Shown here: positions 35,278 to 48,478 of the stretch, piece by piece
Position numbering within the stretch: the stretch's first letter is position 1
Layout of the letters: the number at the start of each line of letters is the position of its first letter
Assembly: GCA_904063045.1 (NCBI GenBank)
Contig: CAJFCJ010000004.1
Span: 2,432,496-2,496,495 of the forward strand
Direction: 5' to 3'
From: Dimorphilus gyrociliatus
Taxonomy: Eukaryota > Annelida > Polychaeta > Dinophilidae
DNA: 64,000 nt
Made by a program: the position numbers and the translations under genes
The notes under the pieces: generated by a model
Told to the model about the DNA's origin: nothing
Seen by the model: only the letters and a program-made list of their open reading frames with translations
Database searches by the model: none

Positions 35278-38200
35278 TGATATAAGTGAAACTCGTGCTT
35301 CTTTTAGCCAAGAATACACTTGGGCCTATAATGCTAAGGGCAACTAATTCCAATATATTTTCCATAAACTTCTTTGCAAATATTTAATGAAAATGGAAGC
35401 AATAGCAAGATCTTAAAATGCCAATAAAACAAATGAGCAGATGCGCCTGGGTTACTAATTTAATCAAATAGGCCTAAGCATCCACATTCTTCTTTCCAAC
35501 CTACTATTTTCAGCTGTCTATATATTGAAGGTTACTTTTCATTGACATAAAAAAAGAGTCTTTACAAAATCCGTACACCATAATACCATTTAGAAGAAAA
35601 ATTTTTTGCAGTTGACCTATTTTTTTCCCACTTACCGTTTGAGAACTGGTCGAGCACAAAAATATCGAAATTCCAATCGTCTATACCGGCAAGAAGGCGC
35701 TACAAATGAGAAACAGGGAATCGATTAATGGTGCTAATTAATTTTTTTTTTTTTTTTGAGGTTCAGTGCAAAGTGTTCGTCATCTTTAATTTCTCCTCCA
35801 AGTGGCTTTCATCCTAACTGAAGGACAAGATGGTTCTTATTTCCTCTTTATATATAAATAATTTTGTTTGCAAGTATCATTTAGTGAATCTTATACAGTC
35901 TATAATCATTTTAAAAGAACTGCTTTAAAGTAAAAATGTATTTATTATAAACATTGAAAACTTTAATTTAACTTGGATTAAATAATTAAAGAAGAATAAA
36001 GACTGATTAGCGTTGTTACAAGAATTTCTTATTTATTTTTAATACTAGTATTCTTCATATCTCCCGTCTCACCTTTCAACTTAAATTGAACAAACAATCT
36101 GTTTAAATATTATCAGGCCTGGTTTGTAGTCGTATTTAATAAGCGTAACATGACCGTAGATGAAAGAGGAAATACTTTCTTTCCTATTAATTTTTACATG
36201 GCGTATTGATGAACAAAGGGCTTTTCTATCTCTCTCTCTCTCCCTTCGTCTCTCCTACACACACATACATATTTACCCTTATAACTATACGAAACAATTA
36301 CTGGAGGCTAGTACAACTTTAAGAGGGCACATCTTACACATACAGCAAAGCTCTATCTATAGACTACGTATTATATGATACAATAATAGCAGCAATGTAC
36401 AGACTATTTTTAAATATACTTATTAGATATACATACATAGAAAATCCTTTAGACAAGCTATACATAGAAATTGAATTGTGTTTACTCTATATATATTTTC
36501 TTTATATTCTATCTCCTCTATATGCGAACAAATTTCTCTAGATAAATATATTCCATACACATGCGTACACAACTAACAACAATGATAACAATCTCAATAA
36601 TAGACTTTACTCTGCCGCATAAAGGCAGAAAGCACCCTAATAGGCGTCTTTTCCTAGAATTTTTCTACTCTAATTTTTCTTACTTTGACCAAGGGACGTG
36701 CATTTTAGTGCCTCGAAGACGTCTCCTGGGATATTTGCACTATATCCAATAATTAGAAGAGTCTAGTTAAATTTCAGATTTTTGCAGTACGGTTTACCCT
36801 AACGCTAAAGATTTGGCGTCCGTTTTAAAGATATATAGATATGTATCAACTATATCCTTTGAAAATATTCAACTTAACCTATTGCAAGTCAAAACATATA
36901 ATAATATTTTATTCAATATCCTTTCTCTTTCTTTCATTTCTCTTTTAACTCTGCCTACTCCTTAATTACAACTGGATTTTCGATCGTATAATTAACTTTT
37001 CAATTTCTTATCCAACTTTTTCTTTTCTCTTTTTACTTCAAGTCTAATGATAAATAAATTTGTCAAAAGCTTAATATTAATCTCAACGTTGATTCTTTCT
37101 TTTCATTGCATTTTCAGTCTCTCTCTCTCTCTCTCTCTTATTCGTCTATCTGTCTGTCTTTGTCTCTCAGTTTTCTCTTTTTTCATTGCAACTTACTTGC
37201 TCCCGTTAATTCCTTTCCTTTTATTTCCCTTTGTATTCTGCTTTTGTATTATCGCTATTCTAATATTCAAATATACTGATCTAGTTTACAGAAAAGGATG
37301 ATTATTGATTTTTTTCCCATTTCCTTTGTACTTCGTATGCCATTTTTAACCCTCGTCGGTTCCGAGTGCCAGTTTCTTCTCAAAATACTTCCCAACAGGT
37401 AGTAGTTGACACTTGATACATTCTCGAATATGTAGACTTTGCTAGCTTATATCCGACTAATAGGTATAAAGCCATTTTTCTTCTTGTACAAAGGTTTCAG
37501 ACAGGCCTCTCTAGTTTTCAGCCTTGAAAGGTCACATCCACATGGTTTAGAAATGATAAAAGTTTTCCATAAAGCAGACAATCGCAAGGGCAAAAGATAA
37601 TTCGATATAGATTCTTTTTCTCACGCTTCTATCCTCCTACGTAGAAACGTTGATACACAGGATGGAAACTTGCTGACAGACAAACAGATACGCACACTTA
37701 TCAACACGCGCGTGAACGTGGTTTATCCTTCCATTTAGCCTTTATCAAATGAGACTTACGCCTTTAAACATAGCCCTACTGCCCTTTAATTAGCGATGAA
37801 AATATCTGATTGGCTTACTTAACACTTTATACAATTAATTGACTGCGCTTCATTTTTTGCAGGTCATGTTAATTGACTGCAGCACTATGTAATCTAAAGA
37901 GATACTTCACTCTTGAAGATGTTTGATGAGAAATCAGTTTGCACTGAACCGGAACCGTAAAAAAATAGAATAAGCTTATTTACTTGAGCTTGTTCAGGAT
38001 AAATTTGATCAATAACCACAGACGAAACCGGCCGTTTCGGAAACCATTTCCGATCGCTTGCAGACCTGCAGAAATTGCACGGTCGGGAGGAGAGAAAATC
38101 TGTAGAGAAAATTAGGCCTAATTATTTTTTGTCGCTTAGCAACGAAAAAAATCCGCTTAACCTTCGCTTATAACGATGGAGATGCGGCGTTCATTTGACA

Positions 38201-38482
38201 AGTCATCTGGAAAAAAATAACGGTTTAGAGCCTTGACCTAGATTTATTCGAGGTAGAATTATAAAGTAAAGTGCTTCAAACCCCATCATAATCCTACTTT
38301 TATATGTATATATATATATATATATATTAGTATACATAAATACTTGATTAACAGTGATAATTACATAAGAATAAATACAGGTCGCCTATCGACAAGTGTA
38401 TATAATCAATATCAGAGTTAACTATATTCAAAGGTTGACCACTCCAAAGGCTAGAAAGATCCGCAATAGTGCCCCTTTTCAT
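32240..38482 (-). CDS. PDE7-like cAMP phosphodiesterase, 530 aa
   Basis: Six minus-strand exons: 38482-38379, 38065-37984, 35699-35636, 34466-33819, 33008-32934, 32859-32240; 1593 nt, phases consistent. An in-frame TAA lies just upstream of the ATG. The catalytic domain carries DDWNFDIFVLDQFSNG, the metal motif YHNSTHAADV (His about 128 and 132), FTHDLDHPGVNQ (His166, Asp167) and ALKCADIGNPC (Asp about 273), as in PDE7. PDE7 hydrolyses cAMP using two metal ions. At the site of the invariant purine-binding Gln the sequence reads SINLNF, i.e. Asn. The N terminus MKRGTIADLSSLW recalls the RRGAI PKA-inhibitory motif of PDE7A. The tail (about 340-530) is long and basic, with six RRxS-type sites. 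The first exon's donor (GTATTT) is weak, so the 5' end is the least certain part. Confidence 0.85.
33722..33736 (+). promoter_or_regulatory. strong CTCF-like motif (CCGCTAGGAGGCGCA)
   Basis: Matches the bilaterian CTCF core CCRSYAGRKGGCRS at every position I can compare. It lies in the PDE7 intron 33009-33818, next to a CpG-rich patch at 33,765-33,790. Confidence 0.5.
35155..35170 (-). promoter_or_regulatory. CTCF-like motif (minus strand GATCTAGGGGGCGCTT)
   Basis: Core CTAGGGGGCGC fits CTCF well. It lies in the PDE7 intron 34467-35635, and points the other way from the site at 33,722. Confidence 0.45.
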
Positions 38483-38544
38483 GACGAGATAATGAAATAT
38501 ACTTTAGCCGGACACGACGTTAAGTTAAATAGGCCTCAAAGCAA

Positions 38545-38552
38545 TGACGTCA
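38545..38552. promoter_or_regulatory. perfect CRE (TGACGTCA) upstream of PDE7
   Basis: The full palindrome is 63 bp upstream of the proposed PDE7 start codon at 38482. CREB-family binding would place the gene under cAMP control. The site is seen in the sequence; its use is inference. Confidence 0.5.
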
Positions 38553-40498
38553 ATTCGTTGGCGATTACTGGGGTCGAAAAGGGCGGATAATGAAGATTAA
38601 TTAGAATAGACAACATCAGAGGAGAATAATGAGAGTGTGGAAACTGGTATAAATTTCTTGCTCTTATGAAAAGGAAATGTTTATTGAGTGGTCGTCTCGA
38701 CATTTCTTTCTTTTAATCTAGAATTCTTCAAATGGAGGATTATTTATAAACATTAGCCACTTACAGATATATACAATTTAACATAAGAGCCTCCTCCTTT
38801 GGTGTTTGTTTGGCCAACGAAAAAAGAAAAAAACTTTACATCAAAACTAATAAAAAATTTTTTAAATTAATATATTAATTTTTTCATCTTTAATATCAAT
38901 ATATATAATTTTTTTTCTCCTTTTTCAACCTTCAATTAATTAACCTACGTACACTTTGACGTCTAATAAATAGTTTATTATTTTTTTTTACCTTTAGAGA
39001 GAAACAATAGAAGAAGAGAGATGGGAACAGAGAGATAAAGAGAGAGAGAGAGAGAGATAGACAGATAGATAGATAGACGTAAAGTCGAAAGAGGAGTGAG
39101 AGCGAGAGAAAGAGAGACTGAAAATGCAATGAATAGAAAGAATATGCCTTTCTGCTCGTTCTTTACTCTTTCTCCCTCTCCTCTCTCTCCCAATTTGTCT
39201 CTCTCTACTCTCAACATAAAAAGCAAATCAAGAGAATAAAAACCAACAGATTAGCAATATTTTGGAAGGAAATTATCCGTTAAATAGTTTGAAATAATCG
39301 AAAACATTAAAGTACTCTTAAATAACAGATGTTTGTTAGAAAATATAAAGAAAAGTTAATTTAATATGTTACATAAAAAAAATAAAATATGTCTACTTTA
39401 ATACATATAAATACATATATACATACATACTCTATATATACACACTCTATATTAATATAAAAATTGGTTTAATTTTAATAAAAGCATGCCTTTTATTAAA
39501 ATCTATCCAATACTAATTGGCTTGAAAGACGATTTCGGTGAATCTCCATATTCGATATTTCTTTATTGGAAAATATTTAATCAAATAACAAGAGGGGAGG
39601 ACTTGAAATTATACAACATAAAGATTTTAACCAAGTGGAAAATATAGGTCAAGTAAACCTGATTACATTAAAAACAAAAACATAAAAATCTGGTTATGTA
39701 CTGAAATATAATAGAAAAAAATATCTGCAGTACAAATAATACAATCTGCTAACGTCGATTAGTTACGGGGTCGCCGCAAGGCCGATACAAATTGACACCA
39801 AATGAAGAAATTAATTAGGCCTTTATCGTTAAAAAAGAGAGCGAGATTGATAGAAATTCAGAAGCTTCGACTGAAGAGCTCTATGGATAACACAGTTCTT
39901 TCGCTAGTATTTTTTTTTCCACTATAAATCCTGAATATAGTAGAAATAACCACTTCATTCAACATCCATATAACGCATCCGTGCATGAATATGTAAAATA
40001 TAACCATTCATAAATATACCTAAAAACCTAATATATCCACATACGAATATAGATTCTTAAATGCGGACGCAATCACACACACGCACACATACATACACAT
40101 ACATTCACGTTCAGCCATACGCCTCCAGAGCAACGTATATTTGTACTTGTATAAATCTATATGCTTTCAATCTTACAACTAACTCTGTTATCTTGAATAG
40201 TCAAATCCTTTCATTGTATTCCTGTATTTCTGGGCAATTTTCTTCTATTCGAACAGAATTCCGTAAATAAAAGGCTCTTTTTATACAACTAGGCCTTCTA
40301 ACGTTTTAATTCGACTATCCAATGTAACGATAAAAATAAGAGTAGACGGAAAAAACAAGACATAGTATGTATATATATAAAAAAAAATGCTGATGAGTAG
40401 GTTCTCTACTAGATGAGAGAAACAACTCGTATTGTTATATATACATATTTGCTATCTCGCTCTCTGTGTCGTTTACTCTCTTTTCCTTTCTCTTTTCT

Positions 40499-40514
40499 TT
40501 CTCTCTCTCTCTCT

Positions 40515-40550
<36 letters not shown>
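40499..40550 (+). repeat. (CT)n followed by (TA)n microsatellite
   Basis: A CT run at 40,499-40,516 passes directly into a TA run to 40,550. All three reading frames across it are open and spurious. Confidence 0.85.
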
Positions 40551-40556
<6 letters not shown>

Positions 40557-41349
40557 CTGTCCCTGTCTATATATCTCTCTCTCTTCATTTCTCTCTCTCT
40601 CTCTCTCACTCACTCACTTACTCACCAACCCACTCTCCCCTTTCTCTCTCTCTCTCACTTCAAGTATAAATATATATGTATAAATCTTACTATTTCTGTT
40701 TTCCTTTATATCAATTTTTTTATCCTTTCTCTCTTTTCGTTGCATTTTTTATATAGACGTTAGGCTTTCTGACTTTTGTGAAATATGCTTGACTATTAAT
40801 TATGATAGTAATAATAATAATAGTAATAATAATAATGATAATAATAATAAATGATAAAAGTAAAAGGTATAATACAAAGGGAAAAAATCGCAAAAAAAAA
40901 TAATTCCACAGGCGTCAAAAGAATATGAAAAGCCGGTTAAGAACTGTTGAAAAATAAAGGTCAAGGTCATATCTTTGATCAATGATCGGATCGAATAGGA
41001 TTTAGGCATTTTTTTCAATTCATTCACTATCACCCTTGCCGTCAGTCAACAACATTGTTTACATTTAATAAACTTACCTAAAATTTTCTGACAAACAGAA
41101 CTCCTACTTCCATTGCGTTTCTACGATAGAGAACGAATTTTGTCTCAATTATAAATTGATTAAATTGCATAAAATAACGTATAACACAAACCGTTGTACA
41201 ACAAGAGCAAGTATTTCGCATCTGTCCCAGACATGCTCCCATATCTTCCTGATATTTATCGGTCTTTAGTTTTTTTCAACTACGCTAGTAGCATTCTGCA
41301 ATCGATAATGGCTTCTGTCTCTCTTTGGGCATTGATTTTATACTATGAA

Positions 41350-41362
41350 CGCCACCTAGCGG
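41350..41362 (-). promoter_or_regulatory. CTCF-like motif (minus strand CCGCTAGGTGGCG)
   Basis: Full fit to the CTCF core. It lies in the PDE7-Kv2 interval in a locally less AT-rich patch. Confidence 0.45.
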
Positions 41363-42978
41363 TCGGTGTCATTGAAAGGTCACGACTGCCTATTGCGGTT
41401 CGAATCTGGTTCAGTTTCTTTTTTCAGTTTATAGTATTTCATTACTAGCTTTTAGGCCTAATTGTTTGCTTGACTTTAGAAGAATAGCAAAAAAGGTGAA
41501 GGCAACTGGATGAAATTTTATCAGAATTACATAAAATTTACCTATCACTTTATCTTAAATAATAAAGTTCTTGAGTAAATTTCATAAAAACTGAAGTAAA
41601 TAATCAAAAAAAAGAGAAATTGAGAGAAAAATAGGAAAGAAAAACTTTTTTCCAATAGTTTTTCTAGTCAAACTTGTATCTATTGTATTGTAAACAATCA
41701 ATATATTATTAATTATTTAGAGTTGACTATTTCATCTTCCACAGCAACTAGGTTTTCACATGGTAAAGACACATTTTTAGATTACTTAGTCTAACTTTTT
41801 ATAATACAGTCCTACTTAGGATATTGCTTACAAATTGTACTTTCGATAAAAGCAAGCTCTAATGAGCATAAGATAGTAGAAGCGATAGGTGCTGTCTCTT
41901 CGAGTGTAAATCCTCAAACAAACCGCTCTGCGGTTTTATCCTAATGATTCTTTCCAGGTCAGGTCTCTTATGAAAAACATAACGCACTAAACAAATAGGA
42001 TTGGAGTACAAAATCAAAAGGATACATAGAGTATGTAGTGTGCATTTGTAGAAATATAAAGATATTCGTACAAGATTCATTATAATCTATATTTGCATCT
42101 GTTATATTTTTAAATCATCATCATCTCCTTTTTCTTCTTCTTCTTCTTCTTCTTCTTCTCCTTTTCTTTTTTATCACGAAGAAAGAGTGTGCAACTGAGA
42201 AGTGTTAAAAGAAGCTGATGGGAGGAAAGAGTAGAATAAAGAAAAGATGAAACTGTACTTCATTGATCTACAAAATTCCATCCAGGAATCTCCATCCCGA
42301 AAGAGGGAGGAAGGAAGAAAGGAGCATATTCATAAATTTCTACCAGTTAATTACTTGTTTATCTTTTAGTTTCATTCAAAAATTTCGGACCAACTAAAAG
42401 TTAATATAACGTTAATTATCAACAGTCCAACTGATGGGAATTCTTTAATGCATTCCAATAAATTTTATTGTCAATTTTCTCATACTTCGTCCATTTTTCA
42501 TAAGTTTTAGGCCGAATCCAGGCAAATTAACAAGAAATTAACCATGTGACAACAACAATACGATTAATAATTCAAATTGAATAAGTAAAATAAAGAAAAA
42601 AAATCACGTGATTTAAAAAAAATGTATTATAGCTTCACGCCTTGACGTCGTCTATTAACCATGCTGTGGGAATGTCTATAATATACAGTATAATAGTTTT
42701 TGTTAGCAAGATTAATCCCCGAAATTGATACGTTCATTGTAAAAGAATAATAATATTTATTATATATTTTTGATATATATTTCGCCTTTGGCGTAAGGTA
42801 TTTATTCGCTTGAACTATTCAAGCAAGGATAATACGGCCAACTGATAATCTATCAACCCCTCCACCCCCTCAAAGTTCCATTATGATTACTAATATTAAT
42901 ATTTCTATTTTATTCAATTTTATTTTTTATTAATTCCTTCTCCGTAATTAATATTCTTGAATATCTTTCGAGAATGAT

Positions 42979-43058
42979 CTGTCTGTCTGTCTGTCTGTCT
43001 CTCTTTCTCTCTCTCTCTCTCTCCCTCTCCCTCTCCCTCTCCCTCTCTCTCTCTCTCC
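42979..43058 (+). repeat. compound (GTCT)n (CT)n (CTCCCT)n microsatellite
   Basis: Six GTCT units, then CT units, then several CCCTCT units, then CT again. This is nested expansion of a pyrimidine tract. Confidence 0.85.
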
Positions 43059-44232
43059 TTTTCAAATGATTTGCCTAACCGCCAATAATAATTATCGATT
43101 TATCGAATCCTTCTCTTTCATTCCATATGAATAATTTGAATTAAAAAGAAAAGGGAGAGGAAAAATGAAATTAAAGTGTAAAAAAGGTTTCTTTTTTATT
43201 TTACAAAACTTCTGTCCTCTGAGGAGGTTGTATATGTCCGTGGAAAAGTAAAACGCTTTCCGGTTCTTAGCATCATGGAACAATACGAGGACAAATTGAT
43301 TATTCAAAAGAATAAGATAAAGCATCTTAAGAAAAAAGTTTTGTTTGTTAATACGTCTCTATTCGTCTGAGGAGAATAGGTAAGGAAGGAGAAGAGAGGG
43401 GAGAAGATAAGGTAGGAGGAGATGGAGGAAAAGAAAGAAAGAAAGAAAGAAAGAAAGAGTGAGAGAACCATTGCTCGGCTATGATACTTTTCAGATGTAT
43501 TACATAGTATGCATTCGTCTGTCATGTATTGATTCATCATTCATTTCAAATGGTTGAGTTGCCTTTCTTTAGAAGATTTTCTAATTTATACCGATATATT
43601 GATAGTTTCGTGCAGGTACAAGATGCTTCATCAACAATTTAAACATCTTTTCATCTAAAGTATATTTATATATTTATCGAGTACATGATATGTTTGGTTA
43701 TACCCAGATGGAGCCACAATCTCGACATATTCCTATAAAAGATTCTCTTTACTATCTTTCAATAATTTCTTTAGCTCTCTAAAGATTCCGACAGAAAGCA
43801 ACAATTGTGCATCATTGGAAGAAATGCGACTGGTATAAATAGGCCTAAAAAATTGCTGCATAAGCGGTTTTTTTCGTAATCGATCCGCCGATCGTTTATC
43901 CACGTCAGAAGCGATTTAGCAGATTAGCCGCAAAGCTTTAGATGAAAACAAACATTCAGTTATGTATGATAAGTAAGAATATATTATTAGAAATTCATAA
44001 TTGATATTTTTCCAAGAATTTTAAATATGAAATTATTTAAATAAAAATGATAGAAACTATAAAGAAAAGAATAATACTGCTTTTCAAACAAATTTCAAAC
44101 TGACTGTAATAAAAGATTTTCAATCTGTTCAAACTTTTACTCATCTATCACTAGAAGAATTATCTGTCTATCTGTCTATATATACATCTATTACACAGTG
44201 AAAGAAGAAAGCAACACAGCCTCATTTCGTTC

Positions 44233-44264
<32 letters not shown>

Positions 44265-45030
44265 ACTTTAATTTTCAAACTATTCCTTCAATTTATATAT
44301 TAAACATATGCATTTTCTACGTAATATATACTTATATGTACATAAAAATTTCAGGCCAACTACTCTATTCCACTTTTCTTTTTTCCTTTCCTAGCCTCTC
44401 AGTTTATTTATTTAAGGAATAAAGTGAGCATTTATTCGGGGAAGAGCTCTCCCCGTCTGTCTCAAACTCATTTTGGCAGTTTAATCTACGTCTAGGAGAA
44501 TGAACCAAGTAGTATTTCAGTAAAGGGGCCCGTTACACTGTTACTCGATAGTTGTAGCTAACAAAAGGTCAGATCAGAGCTGCTAAAAATACTAAGTTAA
44601 TGCAACCGTTTCGCCGCAAATGAATTCAATTTTATTTTCATTATTTCAATTTTTAACCTTTTAGTCAGCTGAAATTTTCTCAACGCATTTAATATTCTAA
44701 AAAAAAATGCAGTATATTCTCTACTTTTTGCAGTTTTCAGGAAAATAAAAACTGCAAAAAGAAAAATACAAATGCAACACTTTATCATTTTTAATAAAAA
44801 AAACAGGCTTCTCATATACATATTGACTCTTTTTAATTGTACTCTGTAAAAATCTTATAATTTGACATTTTAAAATAAAATTCTATTTACCTAAACAACA
44901 AAATTGTACAGTTTTTTCATTTTATTTTAATCACAAAAGACTACGTTGACCATATAACTTTTCTGTTATCTTAAACCAATGAAACAACCTATATGTCTTC
45001 ACTCTTATCATTTTGCAAGTTTACATATGC

Positions 45031-45033
<3 letters not shown>

Positions 45034-45075
<42 letters not shown>

Positions 45076-45094
45076 AGGGAAGGAGGGAAGGAGG
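45034..45094 (+). repeat. (GA)n and (GGGA/GGAA)n purine tract
   Basis: A GA run of about 17 units passes into GGGA/AGGA units. Confidence 0.85.
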
Positions 45095-46005
45095 TAGGAA
45101 ATGAGTGAATGAGAGATAGATAGGATAGGATAGATAGGCAAAAAAAATAGTATAGGTTAAATATTTTTTGTTGGAAAAAAAAAAAAAGTTCAATAATACC
45201 ATATTATAAAATATTCGATATTTATGAAAATTTAAAGGTGAATTAGCACTAGAATAGTAATAGAAAATAGAAACGAACAATATAGTTTAATTTAGAGTAC
45301 ATCTAAAAAAAAAAATACTAAATGTAAAATAAAAGGAAGATAAGAGGAAGAGAAATAGAAGAAAAAGATTTGTCTATTTATGAATTAAAAAAAGAATACA
45401 ACAAAGATAGAATTCTCTTTGTATTTAACTCGTGTACAGATATACAATATATATATATATTTATATAAACTATATGTGCTTGGGGTTACGTTAGTACGTC
45501 TTTCTGTTGCTTTTTCTTTTGCATGCTTACTACATGTACTTAAACATAACTTTATATTTATATATTAGGAAAAAGGCTGTGTTAATTTGGTATCTTTATT
45601 CATTCACTCCATTTCCCTTGTGTATTAGCATATGAATTAAAAAGTAAAAGGCGATCTCTATATGAATAAGTCAAGATTCTAAATTAGGAAGAGAGAGAGT
45701 AAAACCTATGTGCATAAAAAAAGAAAAAAAGGTATTGGGAGAAAGAAAATAACTATGCACCTATTCTTGGTTGTTTGTGCGTGCATTCTCCGTACGGAGC
45801 CTTCGGCAAAAATTACGGCGAAAGAGGAACGGTATAGGGAGATACAATCGGCCGGCCAAGATCGAAGAATAGAAAAGAATAGCTGTCATCAGATCCAATA
45901 ATCGCGAGGTCTTTCACCGTATTTGCTGATTATAACCGCTTCATTAAACGTTCGATAAGCTTCAATTACGGATGTGCATATGCTTACGTCACATGACCAT
46001 CAAAA

Positions 46006-46013
46006 TGACGTCA
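46006..46013. promoter_or_regulatory. perfect CRE (TGACGTCA) in the PDE7-Kv2 interval
   Basis: A full palindromic CRE, with a related TTACGTCA at about 45,984 and a weaker CTCF-like sequence (CCACTAGATGCCA, 46,026-46,038) next to it. About 2.5 kb upstream of the Kv2 start. Confidence 0.4.
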
Positions 46014-48478
46014 TCTATCTATCTACCACTAGATGCCACTTTAGCAGTGCAAGATCCTACCCGTCATCTTTCCTGAGAAAAGGTTTGTGAATTTTTATAA
46101 AAGACAATTAAGATTATTAATAATGAATAATAAAGTTGAATAGTAAATAAAATTGTTTTATTTAAAAGTAGAAAGTAATTATTAAATTTGGACTAACAGA
46201 TAACAAATTTTGCAGCTGCCTCTGTCGCGCTGTACACCGACACAACATTTTTATTGATTTCTGCAGCGCTGTCTATATATGAAAGTACTGGAATTTGCTG
46301 ATCTATCTATTCTAGCATGCAAGTAAAAGGAGTAAAGTGAACGTCCATAATTAGTAAAAAAGGTAAGCGCAATAAATTCGACTTAAAACAGGTAATCGGT
46401 GATCTGAAAACGGATAAATTATTTGCCTTAAAAAAAGATTTTCATTAAACCTATGCAATGTAAATTACAGTAGATTGGAGAAAGGTTTCAGAAAAGAGGT
46501 ATAGATTACTATAATTGTATAGTCGTGGTACATGATTAATGCCGATTCTAAAAATGAATCGAATTCTCTAAATAGCCCCTTAAGATGACTCAAAACCGGT
46601 AATGGAGTTTTTCTCTCTCTCTTTCTCTTTTTTCCTCTTTCTCTACACTCCTCCTCTTTTAACCATTTTATCAGTCAAAGCAGAAAAGTAATTCTTAACA
46701 GGAAGTTATTGATCAATTACATATCGTAGTATTTAATTCATTTTTCGTTTGATGAATGTCATTTATGCAACTAGCAAACGTTACTGAGTAGTTTACTGAA
46801 AGATCTATGTATGTACTCTATATAATCATAAAAAGTCTAAATTATCTCATTTTTAATTCTAGTTTTTAACAATCTATAATAAAGAAAAAAAAAATCAATT
46901 TTTTAATACTTTCATACATATGAATTTTTTATTGAAAAATGAACACTCAATGAGAAATAAGAATGAATTCTCTCTCTCTCTCTCTCTCTCTCCCATTGAA
47001 GATATATATTAAAAGATATATTTGAATCCTTCTTATTTATTTATTTTCATTTAATTATTAAAAATTTACTGGACAAAAAAAGAGAAAGAAAAAAAAATAA
47101 CACCGATTTTTTACCGGTACAGCTTTTCTTTAATCAATTATTCTTTATCACCAAACAAATACTATATGTATACTGCTTATACGTAAATTACGATTTAGAA
47201 TTGCAGTATAATCTGTTAGGTTACAGTTGTATAGGTAAAAAAAATGTAACTTTAAAGGTATATGATTGTAATTATTGAGCATTTTTTGGTTATATATATA
47301 TATATTCTCTCTCTCCTACTGCCCTTTTATGTAATATCATAAAACTTAATTATTTTCTATGTTGAGTTAATAATAAATGAAATTCGATTGAAAAGCAAGA
47401 GTGACCCTTTTTTGATGAGAAATTCTATAAATATAGACTCCTTTTTACGTAGATGGCCACTATTTTTATATCTCTATTGATGTATGAAATTAATGTTGTA
47501 TAAAAATAGATAAATAAATAAATATACTTAGTATAGACTCTTTAAACAGTAACCATACTCTTTAAATACTGACAATTATATACACATATATGTATACACT
47601 ATATATATATCTATAAATATATACATATATATTTGATGTGTACAACAGAAATAGTATTCTATTAGTATAAATAAACAAATAAATAAATTGTCTATTCAAT
47701 TTATGTATTAACAAGTATTATTCAGTAAGAGAAATGACGTAACTGGAAATAATCAACGTTGTGTGACTGAAACAACGCAAGTGGGACTCGAAATGGCAAT
47801 GTGATATATTATGTCGAAGCGTGATCTGAATAAATCTGTAGGCATAGGAGAACCAAGTCAGGAGGAGAGGTTAAATAGATGAAGAAGGAACGTCTCCTCT
47901 CTTCTACCGACAAATTGTAAAAATTGATATTATTCATGCATCGTTGAAATAAGTTTAATGAATCATAGAAAGTAGCTTAAATTTCATTCGAACCGACCTT
48001 TTATATCATTTGCATAAGTTTAAAAAAGAAAATACACACCAAAATTTTTTTATTAAACTAAATAGAAAGAGAAGAATGAAAACAAATAAACAAATACGTT
48101 TATTGAAATATGAATATTTCTTTTTTTTTCTATTTCATATATTATTAGTAAAAAATCACCTAATTACCTGGATTTTGTTGCTGATTGTTATATATATATA
48201 TATATATATATATATACTGTATATATTGTTTTTCGCTTATTTACATGGTTTGATTCTTGTATTATTTATCCCTGATTTTTTGTATGTTATAGATAACCCC
48301 CTTTCCGCAGTAACCATCCTAACCATCCCATCTCTCCCACTCCGTCCCCTACCTTCCTAAACAGACAAACTGACAAACAAACTAACTAACTAAATAAATA
48401 AATAAATAAATAAAGCCTATCAATACTTGTAAAACCAAACAACTAATCAATCAATCAATCACACATTGCCAAACCAAA

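Larger units (their letters stand above)
38483..48478. other. 10-kb gene-free interval between divergent PDE7 and Kv2 genes
   Basis: No exon is supported on either strand. Contents: the PDE7 promoter with a CRE at the left, (TA)n and (CT)n runs, CTCF-like motifs at 41,350 and (weaker) 46,026, a second CRE at 46,006, and TAGGCCTA octamers at 41,453 and 43,840. In a genome where most gene gaps in this window are 0.3-5 kb, this is the largest and may hold shared distal regulation; that is inference. Confidence 0.45.

Noticed and set aside
36660-36770. Minus-strand exon-like stretch (including IPGDVFEALKCTSLGQ) with a GT donor
   Set aside because: It does not fit the PDE7 alignment, and the PDE7 exons on either side already join in phase without it.
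40413-40763. Overlapping Ser/Leu/Tyr-rich open frames
   Set aside because: Direct products of (CT)n and (TA)n microsatellites. The same holds for similar frames at 34907, 36160, 37047, 38932, 45008 and 52195.
41194-41448. 84-residue hydrophobic open frame near a CTCF-like site
   Set aside because: No family motif, no phase-consistent flanking exons, and it overlaps a regulatory-looking patch.
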